Made by a program: the position numbers and the translations under genes. Source: Chryseobacterium indologenes (lineage in GTDB: Bacteria; Bacteroidota; Bacteroidia; Flavobacteriales; Weeksellaceae). From it: a DNA stretch of 64,000 nucleotides. The notes under the pieces were generated by a model. It searched no databases and had not been told where the DNA came from. It saw only the letters and a program-made list of their open reading frames with translations. The stretch is from NCBI GenBank assembly GCA_002439165.1, contig DJTE01000011.1:50348-114347 (forward strand), read 5' to 3'. This document shows, one piece after another, positions 51,214-60,307 of this stretch (the first letter of the stretch is position 1; each line of letters opens with the position of its first letter).

Positions 51214-51914
51214 TGAAGTCTTTTATATTTAAGCATTTTGAAATCCGGCAGTCAAAAGAGGTCTTCCGGGTCGGAACAGATGGTGTGCTTCTGGGAGCGC
51301 TGGCGGGTGTGGAAAATGCTTCCCGTGTTCTGGAAATCGGAACAGGAACCGGGCTGATCTCTCTGATGCTTGCCCAAAGAAACAGGACGGCTTCTTTTCT
51401 TGGGCTGGATATCAACGGTGAGGCAGCTGCGCTTACAAAATCCAATTTTGAAAATTCTCCCTATCATTCAAGGCTCGCTCATCTGCATCAGGATCTGAAG
51501 ATGTTTGAAACAGGAGAAAAGTTCAGTTTTATTGTTTCCAACCCTCCTTATTTTGAAGAATCCGGATCTGAAAAAGATAAGATCGCCCGTCAGACCGTCG
51601 AGCTGAATTTCAGGCAGCTTATAGAAGCTTCTGTAAAGTTTCTGGCAGAAGACGGAATTCTGTCTGTGATTATTCCTGCGGAAGTGGGAGAAGAGTTTAT
51701 CAGGATGGCTGATGAAAACCGGCTGTTTTTAATACGAAGAATCAATATTCAGGGGATTGAAAATTCAAAGGTAAAAAGGCTTATTCTTGAATTTTCTTTA
51801 ACTGAAAGGCCTCTGTCTGAGTCTGCTTTTATAATAGAAAAAAGTCCGAGACAATACTCGGACCAATATCTTGAACTCACCAAAGAGTTTCATGTCTTTA
51901 AGAACAAAGATTAA
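51213..51914 (+). CDS. trmN6: tRNA1(Val) (adenine(37)-N6)-methyltransferase
   Basis: 233 residues. Class I SAM-dependent methyltransferase of the YfiC/TrmN6 type, with 'VLEIGTGTGLISLMLAQ' as motif I and the N6-adenine catalytic motif 'FIVSNPPYFEESGSEKD'. It starts at GTG 51213, whose first base is the last base of the kinase stop TAG; no ATG fits. The last 25 codons contain a hairpin that can terminate transcripts coming from the opposite strand. tRNA-Val target is inferred by family. Confidence 0.9.
   Translation: MKSFIFKHFEIRQSKEVFRVGTDGVLLGALAGVENASRVLEIGTGTGLISLMLAQRNRTASFLGLDINGEAAALTKSNFENSPYHSRLAHLHQDLKMFETGEKFSFIVSNPPYFEESGSEKDKIARQTVELNFRQLIEASVKFLAEDGILSVIIPAEVGEEFIRMADENRLFLIRRINIQGIENSKVKRLILEFSLTERPLSESAFIIEKSPRQYSDQYLELTKEFHVFKNKD
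51838..51863 (-). terminator. Terminator of the FtsE-like gene, embedded in trmN6
   Basis: gtccgag / ctcggac 7-bp stem with loop acaata; on the minus strand it is followed by TTTTTT. It lies within the coding sequence of the convergent gene trmN6, about 77 bases past the FtsE-like stop. Confidence 0.7.
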
Positions 51915-51939
51915 CGGATATTTTACTTTTCCGGTTTTC

Positions 51940-52650
51940 CTATTCAAATAATTCAGTGGTATCCAGGACGGATACTTTTCCGTCTTCACATCTTATCGCT
52001 TCTCCCGGAAAATTCTGGATCATATGATAATCGTGGGTTGCCATTACTACTGCTGCTCCGTTTTCAAGGGCAACCTGTTTCAGTAAGGTCATGATTTCGT
52101 TGGAGGTTTCCGGGTCAAGGTTTCCGGTAGGCTCATCTGCAAGGATAAGGTCCGGGTGGTTCAGTAAGGCTCTGGCAATAGCAATACGCTGCTGTTCTCC
52201 TCCGGAAAGTTCATGCGGCATTTTATGCTTTTTACTCTTCATATTTACGCTTCCCAATACCTCGTTGATGCGGTCTTCCATTTTGGTCTTATCGCTCCAT
52301 CCTGTGGCTTCAAGAACGAATCTCAGATTCTTTTCAACAGTTCTGTCGGAAAGAAGCTGAAAGTCCTGGAATACGATTCCCAGTTTTCTCCTCAGGTTAG
52401 GGATGTCAGAAGGTCTGAGCTTGGCAAGATCAAAACCAACCACTGCCCCGTGTCCTGATGCTAAAGGAATATGCCCGTAAAGTGTTTTCAGAAGGGAGCT
52501 TTTTCCGGAACCTGTCTTTCCGATAAGGTAGCAGAATCTGCCTTTTTTAATGTTAAGGTTAACATCAGAAAGAACAGTGAAGTTTTTTTGCGCAATTTTC
52601 GCGTGCTGTAAACTTATGATATTATCTCCGGAGATATTTGTATGTGGCAT
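51940..52650 (-). CDS. ABC transporter ATP-binding protein, FtsE-like
   Basis: 236 residues. Walker A 'GKTGSGKSSLLKTLYG', signature 'LSGGEQQRIAIARALLNHPD' and Walker B 'LILADEPTGNLDPET' are all intact, and the H-loop is 'VVMATHDYHMI'. Best match is FtsE, which with FtsX activates wall hydrolases at the division site. ftsX is not next to it in this window, so a MacB/LolD-type role is also possible. It converges with trmN6 with a 25-base gap. No clear promoter was found. Confidence 0.85.
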   Translation of the reverse strand: MPHTNISGDNIISLQHAKIAQKNFTVLSDVNLNIKKGRFCYLIGKTGSGKSSLLKTLYGHIPLASGHGAVVGFDLAKLRPSDIPNLRRKLGIVFQDFQLLSDRTVEKNLRFVLEATGWSDKTKMEDRINEVLGSVNMKSKKHKMPHELSGGEQQRIAIARALLNHPDLILADEPTGNLDPETSNEIMTLLKQVALENGAAVVMATHDYHMIQNFPGEAIRCEDGKVSVLDTTELFE

Positions 52651-52804
52651 AATTCGATTTTAACGTGCTATTTCTAAAATATTTTTTGAGATCTTAAAAA
52701 TAGAAAAAAGAAGCTTAAAGAACCTAAATTTTAGTAAATTTTAACAACAAAAAATGCCTGAAAAACTTCTTTTCAAGCATGATTTGTATATGATAATATA
52801 GAAA

Positions 52805-52963
52805 TTATCTCTTAGCGCGTGCAGCACTTACAGTTAATCTCTTTCTGCCTTTAGCTCTTCTTGCAGCCAAAACTCTTCTCCCATTTGGCGTAGACATTCT
52901 TTCTCTGAAACCGTGTTTGTTTCTTTTCTTTCTTTCTGATGGCTGGAATGTTCTTTTACTCAT
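52805..52963 (-). CDS. rpmH: 50S ribosomal protein L34
   Basis: A 52-residue protein read from ATG 52963 to TAA at 52805: begins MSKRTFQPSERKKRNKHGF and continues RERMSTPNGRRVLAARRAKGR, the unmistakable L34 sequence. It is an Arg/Lys-rich peptide buried in 23S rRNA. Its usual partner rnpA is not adjacent, and the origin-proximal dnaA context is not seen. It has an exact -7 box 45 bases upstream. Confidence 0.97.
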   Translation of the reverse strand: MSKRTFQPSERKKRNKHGFRERMSTPNGRRVLAARRAKGRKRLTVSAARAKR

Positions 52964-53008
52964 TACTATATATTTAAATCGTAATTATATCTATTAATTT
53001 TCAGGTTG

Positions 53009-53016
53009 CAAAGATA
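53009..53016 (-). promoter_or_regulatory. -7 box (TAnnTTTG) for rpmH
   Basis: TATCTTTG followed by C on the minus strand, 45 bases upstream of the rpmH ATG. Confidence 0.7.
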
Positions 53017-53158
53017 TAGAAAAAAATATAAGTTACAAACTTTAGCTCTCTTTTTTTGAAATTATTTAATAGGTTTTTTAATCAGTTACTTACAAATCCC
53101 GAAGGAAAGGCCGATTGCGGATACAAAAATAATATTTAAATGATTTGTTTAAAAGCTC

Positions 53159-53166
53159 TATCTTTG
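53159..53166 (+). promoter_or_regulatory. -7 box (TAnnTTTG) for the DHH phosphoesterase
   Basis: TATCTTTG on the plus strand, 33 bases before the ATG at 53200. Confidence 0.7.
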
Positions 53167-53199
53167 AAAACTCAAATTTAAAGAAAAACAGAACACCGG

Positions 53200-54207
53200 A
53201 TGTTTACACCTGCAGAACTTTTAGAAATCAATACATTACTTGCACCAGAAAAGAAGATTGTTATCCTTACCCATTATAATCCGGATGGGGATGCTATTGG
53301 TTCCAGTCTTGGACTGAAGCATTTTCTGAAAGCAAAAGGTATTTCTGCGGAAGTTATTGTTCCCAATGATTTTCCGAAATTTCTGAAATGGATGCCGGAA
53401 GCAAAGAAAGTGATTATCGGGGAATACAAAAGAAAACTGGCATTCGATATGATCAGCAGTGCGGACGTGATTTTCTGCCTTGATTTTAATTCTCCTTCCA
53501 GAATAGGGATCCTGGGAGAATGGCTGACGAAAGCCACTGCCAGAAAAATCCTGATCGATCACCATCAGCAGCCGGAAAATTTTGATTTTGTTTATTCTGA
53601 TACTGTTATTCCTGCGACCTCCCAGATGATCTATCATTTCATTGAAGCCCTGGATGAGGAGCATCTGGTAAATCTTGATATGGCAGAATGTCTGTATACA
53701 GGGATTATGACCGATACAGGAGGTTTCCGTTTCCGTTCCACAAGTGCGGCCACTCACAGGATTATTGCAAATTTAATAGAAAAAGGAGCAGACCCGTCTG
53801 TAATTACCTCCAATACCTGGGATACCAACACGGTTTCCCGCCTTCATCTCCTTGCCCTGGTATTGGGAAGAATAGAAGTGGTGAATGACGGAAAAGTGGC
53901 TGTTCTGTCGCTGACAAGAAATGAACTTAAAGAATTCGGTTTCCAGAAGGGGGATACGGAAGGTTTTGTAAACTATGGATTAAGCATTGCCGGAGTGAAG
54001 ATGTCTGCTTTCTTTATGGAAGATCTGTATGAAGATTTTATTAAAATTTCTTTCAGAAGCAAGGATGATGTAGATGTTAACCGGTTTTCCAGAAAATATT
54101 TCAATGGCGGTGGCCATATCAATGCTGCCGGAGGAAAATCTTACGGCTCTCTGAAAAATACGATCAGTGATTTCAAAAGTTATCTTGAAAAAGATGAACT
54201 TTATTAG
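53200..54207 (+). CDS. nrnA: DHH family phosphoesterase (NrnA-like)
   Basis: 335 residues. DHH-DHHA1 architecture: motif I 'THYNPDGDAIGSS' (24-36), the D120-H121-H122 motif, 'TDTGGF' at 171-176, and 'GGGHINAAGG' near 303-312 in the DHHA1 part. NrnA-type enzymes degrade nanoRNAs and convert pAp to AMP. Relatives such as GdpP lack the same N-terminus, so NrnA is favoured. It is cytoplasmic and monocistronic. A terminator-like structure lies about 105 bases past the stop. Confidence 0.9.
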   Translation: MFTPAELLEINTLLAPEKKIVILTHYNPDGDAIGSSLGLKHFLKAKGISAEVIVPNDFPKFLKWMPEAKKVIIGEYKRKLAFDMISSADVIFCLDFNSPSRIGILGEWLTKATARKILIDHHQQPENFDFVYSDTVIPATSQMIYHFIEALDEEHLVNLDMAECLYTGIMTDTGGFRFRSTSAATHRIIANLIEKGADPSVITSNTWDTNTVSRLHLLALVLGRIEVVNDGKVAVLSLTRNELKEFGFQKGDTEGFVNYGLSIAGVKMSAFFMEDLYEDFIKISFRSKDDVDVNRFSRKYFNGGGHINAAGGKSYGSLKNTISDFKSYLEKDELY

Positions 54208-54698
54208 AAGTATCCTTAAATTTTATCCGGTATTATCTTGAAATGTACAGGCTCATTATGTATTAATGATTTTCTACATATCTTCAGTATGTCCTGCATT
54301 TACCTGTTGCTTACAGGTCAAAAGCCTGTTTTTAACTGATATACGCTGCTGTTTCCTGTTAAAAGGTTTGCTGTAAGTTTCTTTCTGTGGATTACATTTA
54401 AATCTTATCTGTGTAATCGTTCTGCTATTTTTTTCATCTTTTTAAAAACAGTTTGTCCGGCGGATTACTGAAAAGGATGCCTCCCGGTTTTTCACGCTGA
54501 TCTTTATTAATCATGAATATGGATTTTTCAAAGATATTCTTGATGGGTGAAATAATAGTTAATAAAAGTGTCTGATTATTTTTTAATATTTGTATTTTAA
54601 TTGAAAAGATTATAAAAACATTAAAATATTTCATAATATGTAATTTGTTTAGTATTATTTTCGTAGATTAGATGGAACTTACTTAAAAACAATCTATT
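54208..54698 (+). other. Long intergenic stretch with attenuator-like competing hairpins
   Basis: No gene seen in 491 bases. At 54302-54318, acctgt / acaggt can form one hairpin; at 54313-54329, acagg / cctgt forms a second followed by ttttt. They are mutually exclusive, like antiterminator and terminator. The rest is AT-rich. A weak promoter-like sequence (tattttcg at 54656-54663) precedes the T9SS gene. Confidence 0.45.
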
Positions 54699-56291
54699 AT
54701 GAAAACAAAATTACTCGCGATGTTGTTTGCATTGCCATTCTTAGCAAGCGCACAGTTTTCTCAAAATTTTGACGCAGGGACCACAACTCCCACTGGTTGG
54801 ACGGTTATTAACGGAGGAGATGCCAACGGCTTTATTTTTGGTCCCGGAGCTCCTAGAAGTGTTTATTCATTACCCAATGCGGCACAGATTAATTACAGTA
54901 CCGCAGCTCATGATGATCTTTTGATTACTCCTGCAATTACTGTAACGGCAGGTGTTAACACAAGGCTGACTTACTTCGTAAAGAATCAGGACCCTAACTA
55001 TGTGGAAAGCTATGCGGTAAAATTATCCACTACAACTCCTACTGCAGCAGCATTTACCACGGTATTAACACCGGTTGCCCCCGCTCCGAACCAATGGACT
55101 TTCTTTTCCATAGATCTGTCTTCCTACGTAGGGCAAACAGTATATGTAGGGTTTCATGCTACTTCGGCAGACATGTTTAGGTTGCTTTTTGATAATATTA
55201 ATAGTGACGTTGCTCCTACTGTAATACCGAACTGCCCCGCATTGGTTTCTCCCGCTAACGCACAGACGGGTGTAAATCCAAATGCGGCAACATTAACGTG
55301 GACGGCTCCTGCTTCGGGTGCTGCGGTAGACAGCTATGAGCTGTACCTTGATACAAATCCGAATCCTACAACTCTGGTTCCGAGCAGTTATTTATTCGCA
55401 GATTTTAATAACCTGCTGGGGAATACAACATATTACTGGAAGGTAGTTGCTAAAAATGCAGCCGGTGTGGCGGTTTCATGTCAGACGAACAGTTTTACCA
55501 CCGGACCTTCTTTTGCTCCTTACTGTTTTGGGAATTTATTGTTTACCAGCGGTGTTGAGCCGATTACCTCGGTTCAGTTCAGTAATATGAGCAATACATC
55601 TTCGGAATTACTTAACAGCCCTGCTCATGAGAACTATGCCAATAAAATAGCTACCGTGGAACAGGGAGGTACTTATCCGATTACTTTCAAAGGGAATACG
55701 GATGGAAATAATGCTACGAAATTTGTTGTATTCATAGACTGGAACCAGGATGGAGATTTCCTTGATGCCGGCGAGATATATTTCAGTACCACCGGAACAG
55801 CCGTAACGCTGACCAACTCTACCGGAGTGGATACAAAAACAGCCACGGGAAATATCGTTGTTCCGGCTACGGCAACATTAGGAGCCACAAGAATGAGAGT
55901 TAAGAAGAATTATGCGACGGGCACCATTTTCTATTTAAGCCCTTGTTATTCTTCAGGAGCAACGCTTACTTCTACTTCGGGAACTACCGGTTACGGTCAG
56001 GCTGAAGATTATACGGTGAATGTTGTTCCTGCAGGTTCACTCGCTGTTAATGAAAGCAATACCAAACCTAAACTGGGAGTGTATCCGAATCCGGTGAAAG
56101 ATATGTTGAATGTGTCAACGGCAGACAGAAAGATAACGGAAGTTTCATTCTATTCGGCTGACGGCAGGCTGGTGAAATCGGTTAAAGAAAATATTTCCGC
56201 GATCAATACTGATGATCTCAAATCAGGGGTGTACGTAGTGAAAGTAAAAACATCAGATGCTGAACAGACGTTCAAAGTAATTAAAGAATAA
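54699..56291 (+). CDS. T9SS type A cargo protein with choice-of-anchor J-like, FnIII and GEVED domains
   Basis: 530 residues. Signal peptide to 'LASAQ' (about 19). The N-terminal 150 residues look like a choice-of-anchor J/MAM-like domain ('SQNFDAGTTTPTGWTVINGG', 'LTYFVKNQDPNYVESYAVKL'). A fibronectin III-like domain follows ('PALVSPANAQTGVNPNAATL', 'TTYYWKVVAKNAAG'), then a GEVED domain ('FVVFIDWNQDGDFLDAGE', 'YGQAEDYTVNVV'). The T9SS type A sorting tail (last ~75 residues) has 'VYPNPVKDMLNVS' and 'SGVYVVKVKT'. Secreted or surface protein, probably binding sugars or proteins. No catalytic domain was seen. Confidence 0.88.
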   Translation: MKTKLLAMLFALPFLASAQFSQNFDAGTTTPTGWTVINGGDANGFIFGPGAPRSVYSLPNAAQINYSTAAHDDLLITPAITVTAGVNTRLTYFVKNQDPNYVESYAVKLSTTTPTAAAFTTVLTPVAPAPNQWTFFSIDLSSYVGQTVYVGFHATSADMFRLLFDNINSDVAPTVIPNCPALVSPANAQTGVNPNAATLTWTAPASGAAVDSYELYLDTNPNPTTLVPSSYLFADFNNLLGNTTYYWKVVAKNAAGVAVSCQTNSFTTGPSFAPYCFGNLLFTSGVEPITSVQFSNMSNTSSELLNSPAHENYANKIATVEQGGTYPITFKGNTDGNNATKFVVFIDWNQDGDFLDAGEIYFSTTGTAVTLTNSTGVDTKTATGNIVVPATATLGATRMRVKKNYATGTIFYLSPCYSSGATLTSTSGTTGYGQAEDYTVNVVPAGSLAVNESNTKPKLGVYPNPVKDMLNVSTADRKITEVSFYSADGRLVKSVKENISAINTDDLKSGVYVVKVKTSDAEQTFKVIKE

Positions 56292-56308
56292 TCTGATAAC
56301 AATAGTAT

Positions 56309-57121
56309 TTAAAGGCTCTCTATCCGGGGGCCTTTTTTGTATCCTTTGGTTTCCAGTTCCAGGCAGGTGTATTCATAAACCTCCCTGAACATTTCATCCA
56401 GGTTTTTCTTACTGAACAGGCTGAACTTGGTCATTTTGGGAGGATCGAGAAAAATATCGCAGGATCTGGCTTTGGAATAAACGGATTTGGCAATAGCAAG
56501 GTGAAGAATCCTATCGAACTCCTTCATCAGGCTCATTTTTTTCAATTCGTCATAGCTTATTGAGTTCACATGGGAGGCGATCAGAAAGTCGCATTTGTCG
56601 ATAATAGGTTCAATAGGAAGGTTGTCCAGTACGCCGCCGTCTACATATATTTTCTCTTCAATTCTTACGGGAGGAAGAATAAAAGGGACACTGGATGAAG
56701 CGAGAAGTGGCCTGAAAAGTTCGCCTTCGGAAAAAAAATCAACAATGCCGTGCGTCATTTCTGTGGCTGCTACATAAACCGGTATTTTCAGGATTTTAAA
56801 ATCGTCTTCAGGAAAATGGTCTTTAAAAAGTTTTAAAATGAAATTTGAGCTGAAAATTCCGTTTTTTGAAAGTTTCAGATAAGACCGGGAAAAGAAAGTG
56901 GTCTGTTTAACGATTTCTATCATTTCATCCGGCGTTTTTCCGAATGCGTAAAAAGCACCTACGATAGAACCGGCACTGGTCCCTGAAATAATATGAGGTT
57001 TAAGACCGTATTCTTCGAGCGCCTTCAGAACGGCAATATGGGCAATTCCCCTCATTCCGCCTCCGGAAAGTGTAAGCCCAATAATTGGCGGCTGTTTTTT
57101 TTTGAACGAGAATAGACCCAT
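56309..57121 (-). CDS. Patatin-like phospholipase
   Basis: 270 residues. Oxyanion glycine stretch G20-G-G-M-R-G25; nucleophile elbow G47-T-S49-A-G51; catalytic dyad Asp161 in 'VDGGVLDNLPI'. Intact dyad implies an active serine lipid hydrolase (phospholipase A or similar). No signal peptide, so it is probably cytoplasmic or membrane-associated. The last codons overlap a hairpin terminator for the convergent T9SS gene. Substrate unknown. Confidence 0.92.
   Translation of the reverse strand: MGLFSFKKKQPPIIGLTLSGGGMRGIAHIAVLKALEEYGLKPHIISGTSAGSIVGAFYAFGKTPDEMIEIVKQTTFFSRSYLKLSKNGIFSSNFILKLFKDHFPEDDFKILKIPVYVAATEMTHGIVDFFSEGELFRPLLASSSVPFILPPVRIEEKIYVDGGVLDNLPIEPIIDKCDFLIASHVNSISYDELKKMSLMKEFDRILHLAIAKSVYSKARSCDIFLDPPKMTKFSLFSKKNLDEMFREVYEYTCLELETKGYKKGPRIESL
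56311..56337 (+). terminator. Terminator of the 54699-56291 gene, overlapping the patatin 3' end
   Basis: aaaggc / gcctttttt stem with a 13-base loop followed by T's, on the plus strand. It lies inside the end of the patatin coding sequence. Confidence 0.75.
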
Positions 57122-57197
57122 TGAAATAATTATTCCCCACTAAGATACAAGATTTTTTAATATAGGGAACTGAAGTTTTCAGGCAGGTGCAACCTGT

Positions 57198-57980
57198 TTA
57201 CAGGACCAGTCTTTTGGGCAGGTTATGAAGAAGTTCTGTGTTGATGATTTCAGCGCAGATGGAAGGTTTTTCCCAGTGCCCGTTGTGCCCGCAGTCTAGA
57301 ATATATGATTTTATATTTGTCCTGTCCGGAAGGTTTCTGATCATGACATCCGTTTTTACCGCATTGTCATGTTTTCCTGCCAGAACTAAAATTTTAGCTT
57401 CCAGATTTTCCATAACGTGCTTTTTGTCGGTTCTTTCCACCATACCTTTTACACAGGCTAATGCTCCCAGATTGTTTGTTGATAGAGCTGTTTCGAGAGC
57501 GGTTTCAATTTTCCCTTCCAGAATATCCCATTCGTTGGGATTGAAAAGATTAGGAACGCCGGCTCTGGCGTAATGGGCAAATGCATCTTTAATGATCCTG
57601 TAACTTTTAATGCGCTGCTGCTTTTTCTCTTCATCATCTGCAAAATAAGTCGAAAAAAACAGCGTAAGACTTTTCAGGAACTCCGGGTGTTTTTCGGCAA
57701 AGGCAAGTGACGTATAACCGCCCATAGAATGCCCTAACAGATGTACTTTCTGAAGTTTTTCATGATCTAAAACCTTTTTTACTTCATCTGCCATCAGTTC
57801 CATAGTGTGAACTTCCGCAAGGATGTCGGACTGTCCGTGTCCCGGCAGGTCAATTTTCAGCAGGGAGAAATCTTTAGAAAGATGAGGTTCCATGTCATTC
57901 CAAATCGAAAGGTTTTCCATAAAGCCGTGAAGCAGGACGAGGGTTTCTTTTCCGTTTCCTTTTCTCTCAAAATTCAGCAT
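57198..57980 (-). CDS. Alpha/beta hydrolase
   Basis: 260 residues. The N-terminal 'LVLLHGFMENLSIWNDM' oxyanion region, nucleophile elbow 'LLGHSMGGYTS' (Ser85) and a C-terminal His in 'DCGHNGHWEK' (His232 or His235) fit the esterase/lipase-like fold. A likely acid is the Asp in 'LAGKHDNAV'. No secretion signal. It is probably an esterase or thioesterase; the substrate cannot be read from the sequence. It follows an exact -7 box 43 bases upstream. Confidence 0.9.
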   Translation of the reverse strand: MLNFERKGNGKETLVLLHGFMENLSIWNDMEPHLSKDFSLLKIDLPGHGQSDILAEVHTMELMADEVKKVLDHEKLQKVHLLGHSMGGYTSLAFAEKHPEFLKSLTLFFSTYFADDEEKKQQRIKSYRIIKDAFAHYARAGVPNLFNPNEWDILEGKIETALETALSTNNLGALACVKGMVERTDKKHVMENLEAKILVLAGKHDNAVKTDVMIRNLPDRTNIKSYILDCGHNGHWEKPSICAEIINTELLHNLPKRLVL

Positions 57981-58023
57981 GATTTCTATTGTATTACAGT
58001 TAAACTAAAATTCGTTACCGTTT

Positions 58024-58031
58024 CAAATTTA
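58024..58031 (-). promoter_or_regulatory. -7 box (TAnnTTTG) for the alpha/beta hydrolase
   Basis: TAAATTTG on the minus strand, 43 bases upstream of the ATG at 57980. Confidence 0.6.
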
Positions 58032-58037
58032 AATAAA

Positions 58038-58063
58038 AAAAGAGCATTGTAAAAATGCTCTTT
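58038..58063 (-). terminator. Terminator of the ExbD gene
   Basis: aaagagcatt / aatgctcttt stem with short loop; A-run on the left gives T's on the minus strand, just past the stop at 58068. Confidence 0.85.
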
Positions 58064-58067
58064 GCTT

Positions 58068-58586
58068 TTATTGGGTTAATTCGGTATAAACTTTCTTTTC
58101 CCAGGGTTTTATATCGGCGATGCCGTATCGTTCTTTTTTGGAAATCGCGACATTGTCCAGAACATCCACGAAGTTTTTATAACTGGCGTCGTCTGTCGGT
58201 TTTATAATCACGGTAAAATTATCCGGAACCGGAGCGTTTTTAAAGGCATCGGAAATAATCTTTGAAATGTTTACGCCATTGAAATCGGTCTCTTTTAAAT
58301 TACCTGTATTAAGGTCTTTTTCATTGCTCTGGTGATAGAATACCCTGTTGTCTTTCCCGAGGATAAAGGTAACCTGATTTTTGTCGTTAATTACAGTTTT
58401 AGGGTCGTGAACAGGACTTTTTGCGGGTAATCCCAGATCCATTACATTGGGTTTTGTAAAATTGGTGGTAAACATGAAAAAGGTGATCAGCAGAAATCCC
58501 AGATCTACCATTGGGGTCATATCTACCCGGATTAATTTTTTCTTTTGTTTTCCTCCCTGTTTTTCCTGAGTGTTTACTTCGGCCAT
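58068..58586 (-). CDS. ExbD/TolR-like biopolymer transport protein
   Basis: 172 residues. One membrane segment near 25-45 with the functional Asp in 'TPMVDLGFLLITFFMF', preceded by a basic stretch (GGKQKKKLIRVDM). A periplasmic domain follows with 'VTFILGKDNRVFYH' and 'NFTVIIKPTDDASYKNFVDVLD'. ExbD works with ExbB as a proton-driven motor for TonB or gliding-type complexes. No exbB or tonB lies beside it, so it is an orphan here. Possibly pairs with a distant ExbB. Confidence 0.88.
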   Translation of the reverse strand: MAEVNTQEKQGGKQKKKLIRVDMTPMVDLGFLLITFFMFTTNFTKPNVMDLGLPAKSPVHDPKTVINDKNQVTFILGKDNRVFYHQSNEKDLNTGNLKETDFNGVNISKIISDAFKNAPVPDNFTVIIKPTDDASYKNFVDVLDNVAISKKERYGIADIKPWEKKVYTELTQ

Positions 58587-58777
58587 GGTGCATAGTTTTT
58601 AAATGTTAAACAAATAGTAATAAAGACTGAACTTTTAATCTTTATCCGGAGAAATCTATACAAAGTTTATACCTTAATTTTGTAATTGGTAATTATTTTG
58701 AAAAATATTTGAATTTTAATATTTAAAATAAAGGTTTCTTATTCTGTATTGTTTTTTGAAATTTTAAAACTGTTCTT

Positions 58778-60268
58778 TTATTTTCTGATCAGCAGTTTTT
58801 CTGTTGAGATAATATTTCCTTTATGCAGAACCTGTACAGAATATACACCGTTGCTGAATGCTGTAACATCTATGGCGGCTTTGGATTCAGTATATTTCCT
58901 GCTGAATAATTTTCTTCCCGACATATCCGTAATGCTTACTACTGCTTCACCGGGAAGAGGGCTGATATAAACCGTATTTCTTGCAGGATTGGGATAAAGT
59001 GAAATATATTCGGGTTTTACATTTTCATGGGTTCCCAGTTTTTCAGATCTCAGTTTTATAATCTGGTAGTCATAGTTGGACTGTAACGGTGTAAAAGAGT
59101 TGGACATCCCGGCCATGACATACCCTCCATCTGCGGTTTGCTGTACCGCTGATGCATAATCATCATAAGGCCCTCCAAATCTTTTCTCCCAGTCTGTATC
59201 TCCGCCGGCAGTTAATTTTACCAGCCAGTAATCATTGGAGGTGAAACTGGCTGCTGCGGCAGTGTAACCCAGCACAACAGATCCTCCGTCATCCGTATTG
59301 TCTATACTGAACGCATAATCATACTGCTCGTTTCCAAGAGATTTTTGCCACAGCAGATTTCCGGAATTATTTAATTTTATAATCCAGTAATCAAAATAGC
59401 CGTTATTGGCGGTAATATCCCCGTTAGTGGAATTGGAGCTTCCTGCAATAATATATCCTCCATCCGGAGTTGGCTTCAAGGAATTTGCCGTATCTGAAGA
59501 AGAACCACCATAATTTTTCGACCACTGTATATTTCCTGAGGAATCTGTTTTTACAATCCAGTAATTAAGATCACTGCCCGCCACGGTGATACTGCCGGCC
59601 ATTACATATCCTCCGTCGGCAGTCGTTTCAACAGCCGTAAACTCCTCAAATCCTGGGCCTCCGAAGGATTTCTGCCACACTATATTTCCGGTCTGGTCCA
59701 GTTTCACGATCCAGCCATCCGCATATCCGTTGTTTCCGGTAATGTTACCATCAGCAGAGTCTGATCTTCCTGCTACAATATATCCTCCATCCGCAGTTTG
59801 CCGGACGCATTTAGCTATATCGCTGCCACTTCCGCCTAATGCTTTCTCCCACTCTATATTCCCGGCGGGATTCAGTTTTACAACCCAGAAATCTTCCTGA
59901 CCATGATTGCCGGTAACATTTCCGTTAACCGAGCGGGTAGAGCCGGCTACAATATATCCTCCGTCATTGGTTTGCCGTACGGAATAGGCTTTATCATCTG
60001 CCGTACCTCCATAAGATCTATGCCATTCGGTAGTTCCCGCGGCATTTACCTTGATAACCCATTGGTCAAAGAGACCATGATTGCCGAAACCTTCGTCAAT
60101 GGAAAGTGAAGAGCCTGCTATAATATACCCTCCGTCATTGGTCTGATGGATATCCGGAGATTGTTCCATCCGGCTTCCTCCGTATGACTTCTGCCATTCT
60201 ATCGAATTATTCTGTGCAGAAAGAGAGGCGAAAACAAAGAGAAAAAAAATAGATTTTGAATATCTCAT
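58778..60268 (-). CDS. T9SS type A protein with seven beta-propeller-like repeats (copy 2)
   Basis: 496 residues from ATG 60268 (MRYSKSIFFLFVFASLSAQ, signal peptide; a start at 60295 adds nine residues and spoils it). Seven repeats of about 58 residues carry 'TNDGGYIIAGS' and 'FWVVKLNPAGNIEW'-like strands, suggesting a seven-bladed propeller. The last about 75 residues are a T9SS type A tail ('LYPNPARNTVYISPLPG', 'ITDMSGRKLFSRKY'). Paralogue of the next gene (39 bases away). Repeats here are more diverged, with a shorter fourth and sixth. Likely surface exposed; ligand unknown. Confidence 0.88.
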   Translation of the reverse strand: MRYSKSIFFLFVFASLSAQNNSIEWQKSYGGSRMEQSPDIHQTNDGGYIIAGSSLSIDEGFGNHGLFDQWVIKVNAAGTTEWHRSYGGTADDKAYSVRQTNDGGYIVAGSTRSVNGNVTGNHGQEDFWVVKLNPAGNIEWEKALGGSGSDIAKCVRQTADGGYIVAGRSDSADGNITGNNGYADGWIVKLDQTGNIVWQKSFGGPGFEEFTAVETTADGGYVMAGSITVAGSDLNYWIVKTDSSGNIQWSKNYGGSSSDTANSLKPTPDGGYIIAGSSNSTNGDITANNGYFDYWIIKLNNSGNLLWQKSLGNEQYDYAFSIDNTDDGGSVVLGYTAAAASFTSNDYWLVKLTAGGDTDWEKRFGGPYDDYASAVQQTADGGYVMAGMSNSFTPLQSNYDYQIIKLRSEKLGTHENVKPEYISLYPNPARNTVYISPLPGEAVVSITDMSGRKLFSRKYTESKAAIDVTAFSNGVYSVQVLHKGNIISTEKLLIRK

Positions 60269-60307
60269 AAAGTATCGAATTTTTGATGTTAACAATGCCG
60301 TGTTTCT

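Noticed and set aside
54434..54634. Minus-strand 66-codon frame upstream of the T9SS type A gene
   Set aside because: AT-rich, Ile/Phe/Lys-heavy composition with no recognisable motif or promoter; most likely chance.
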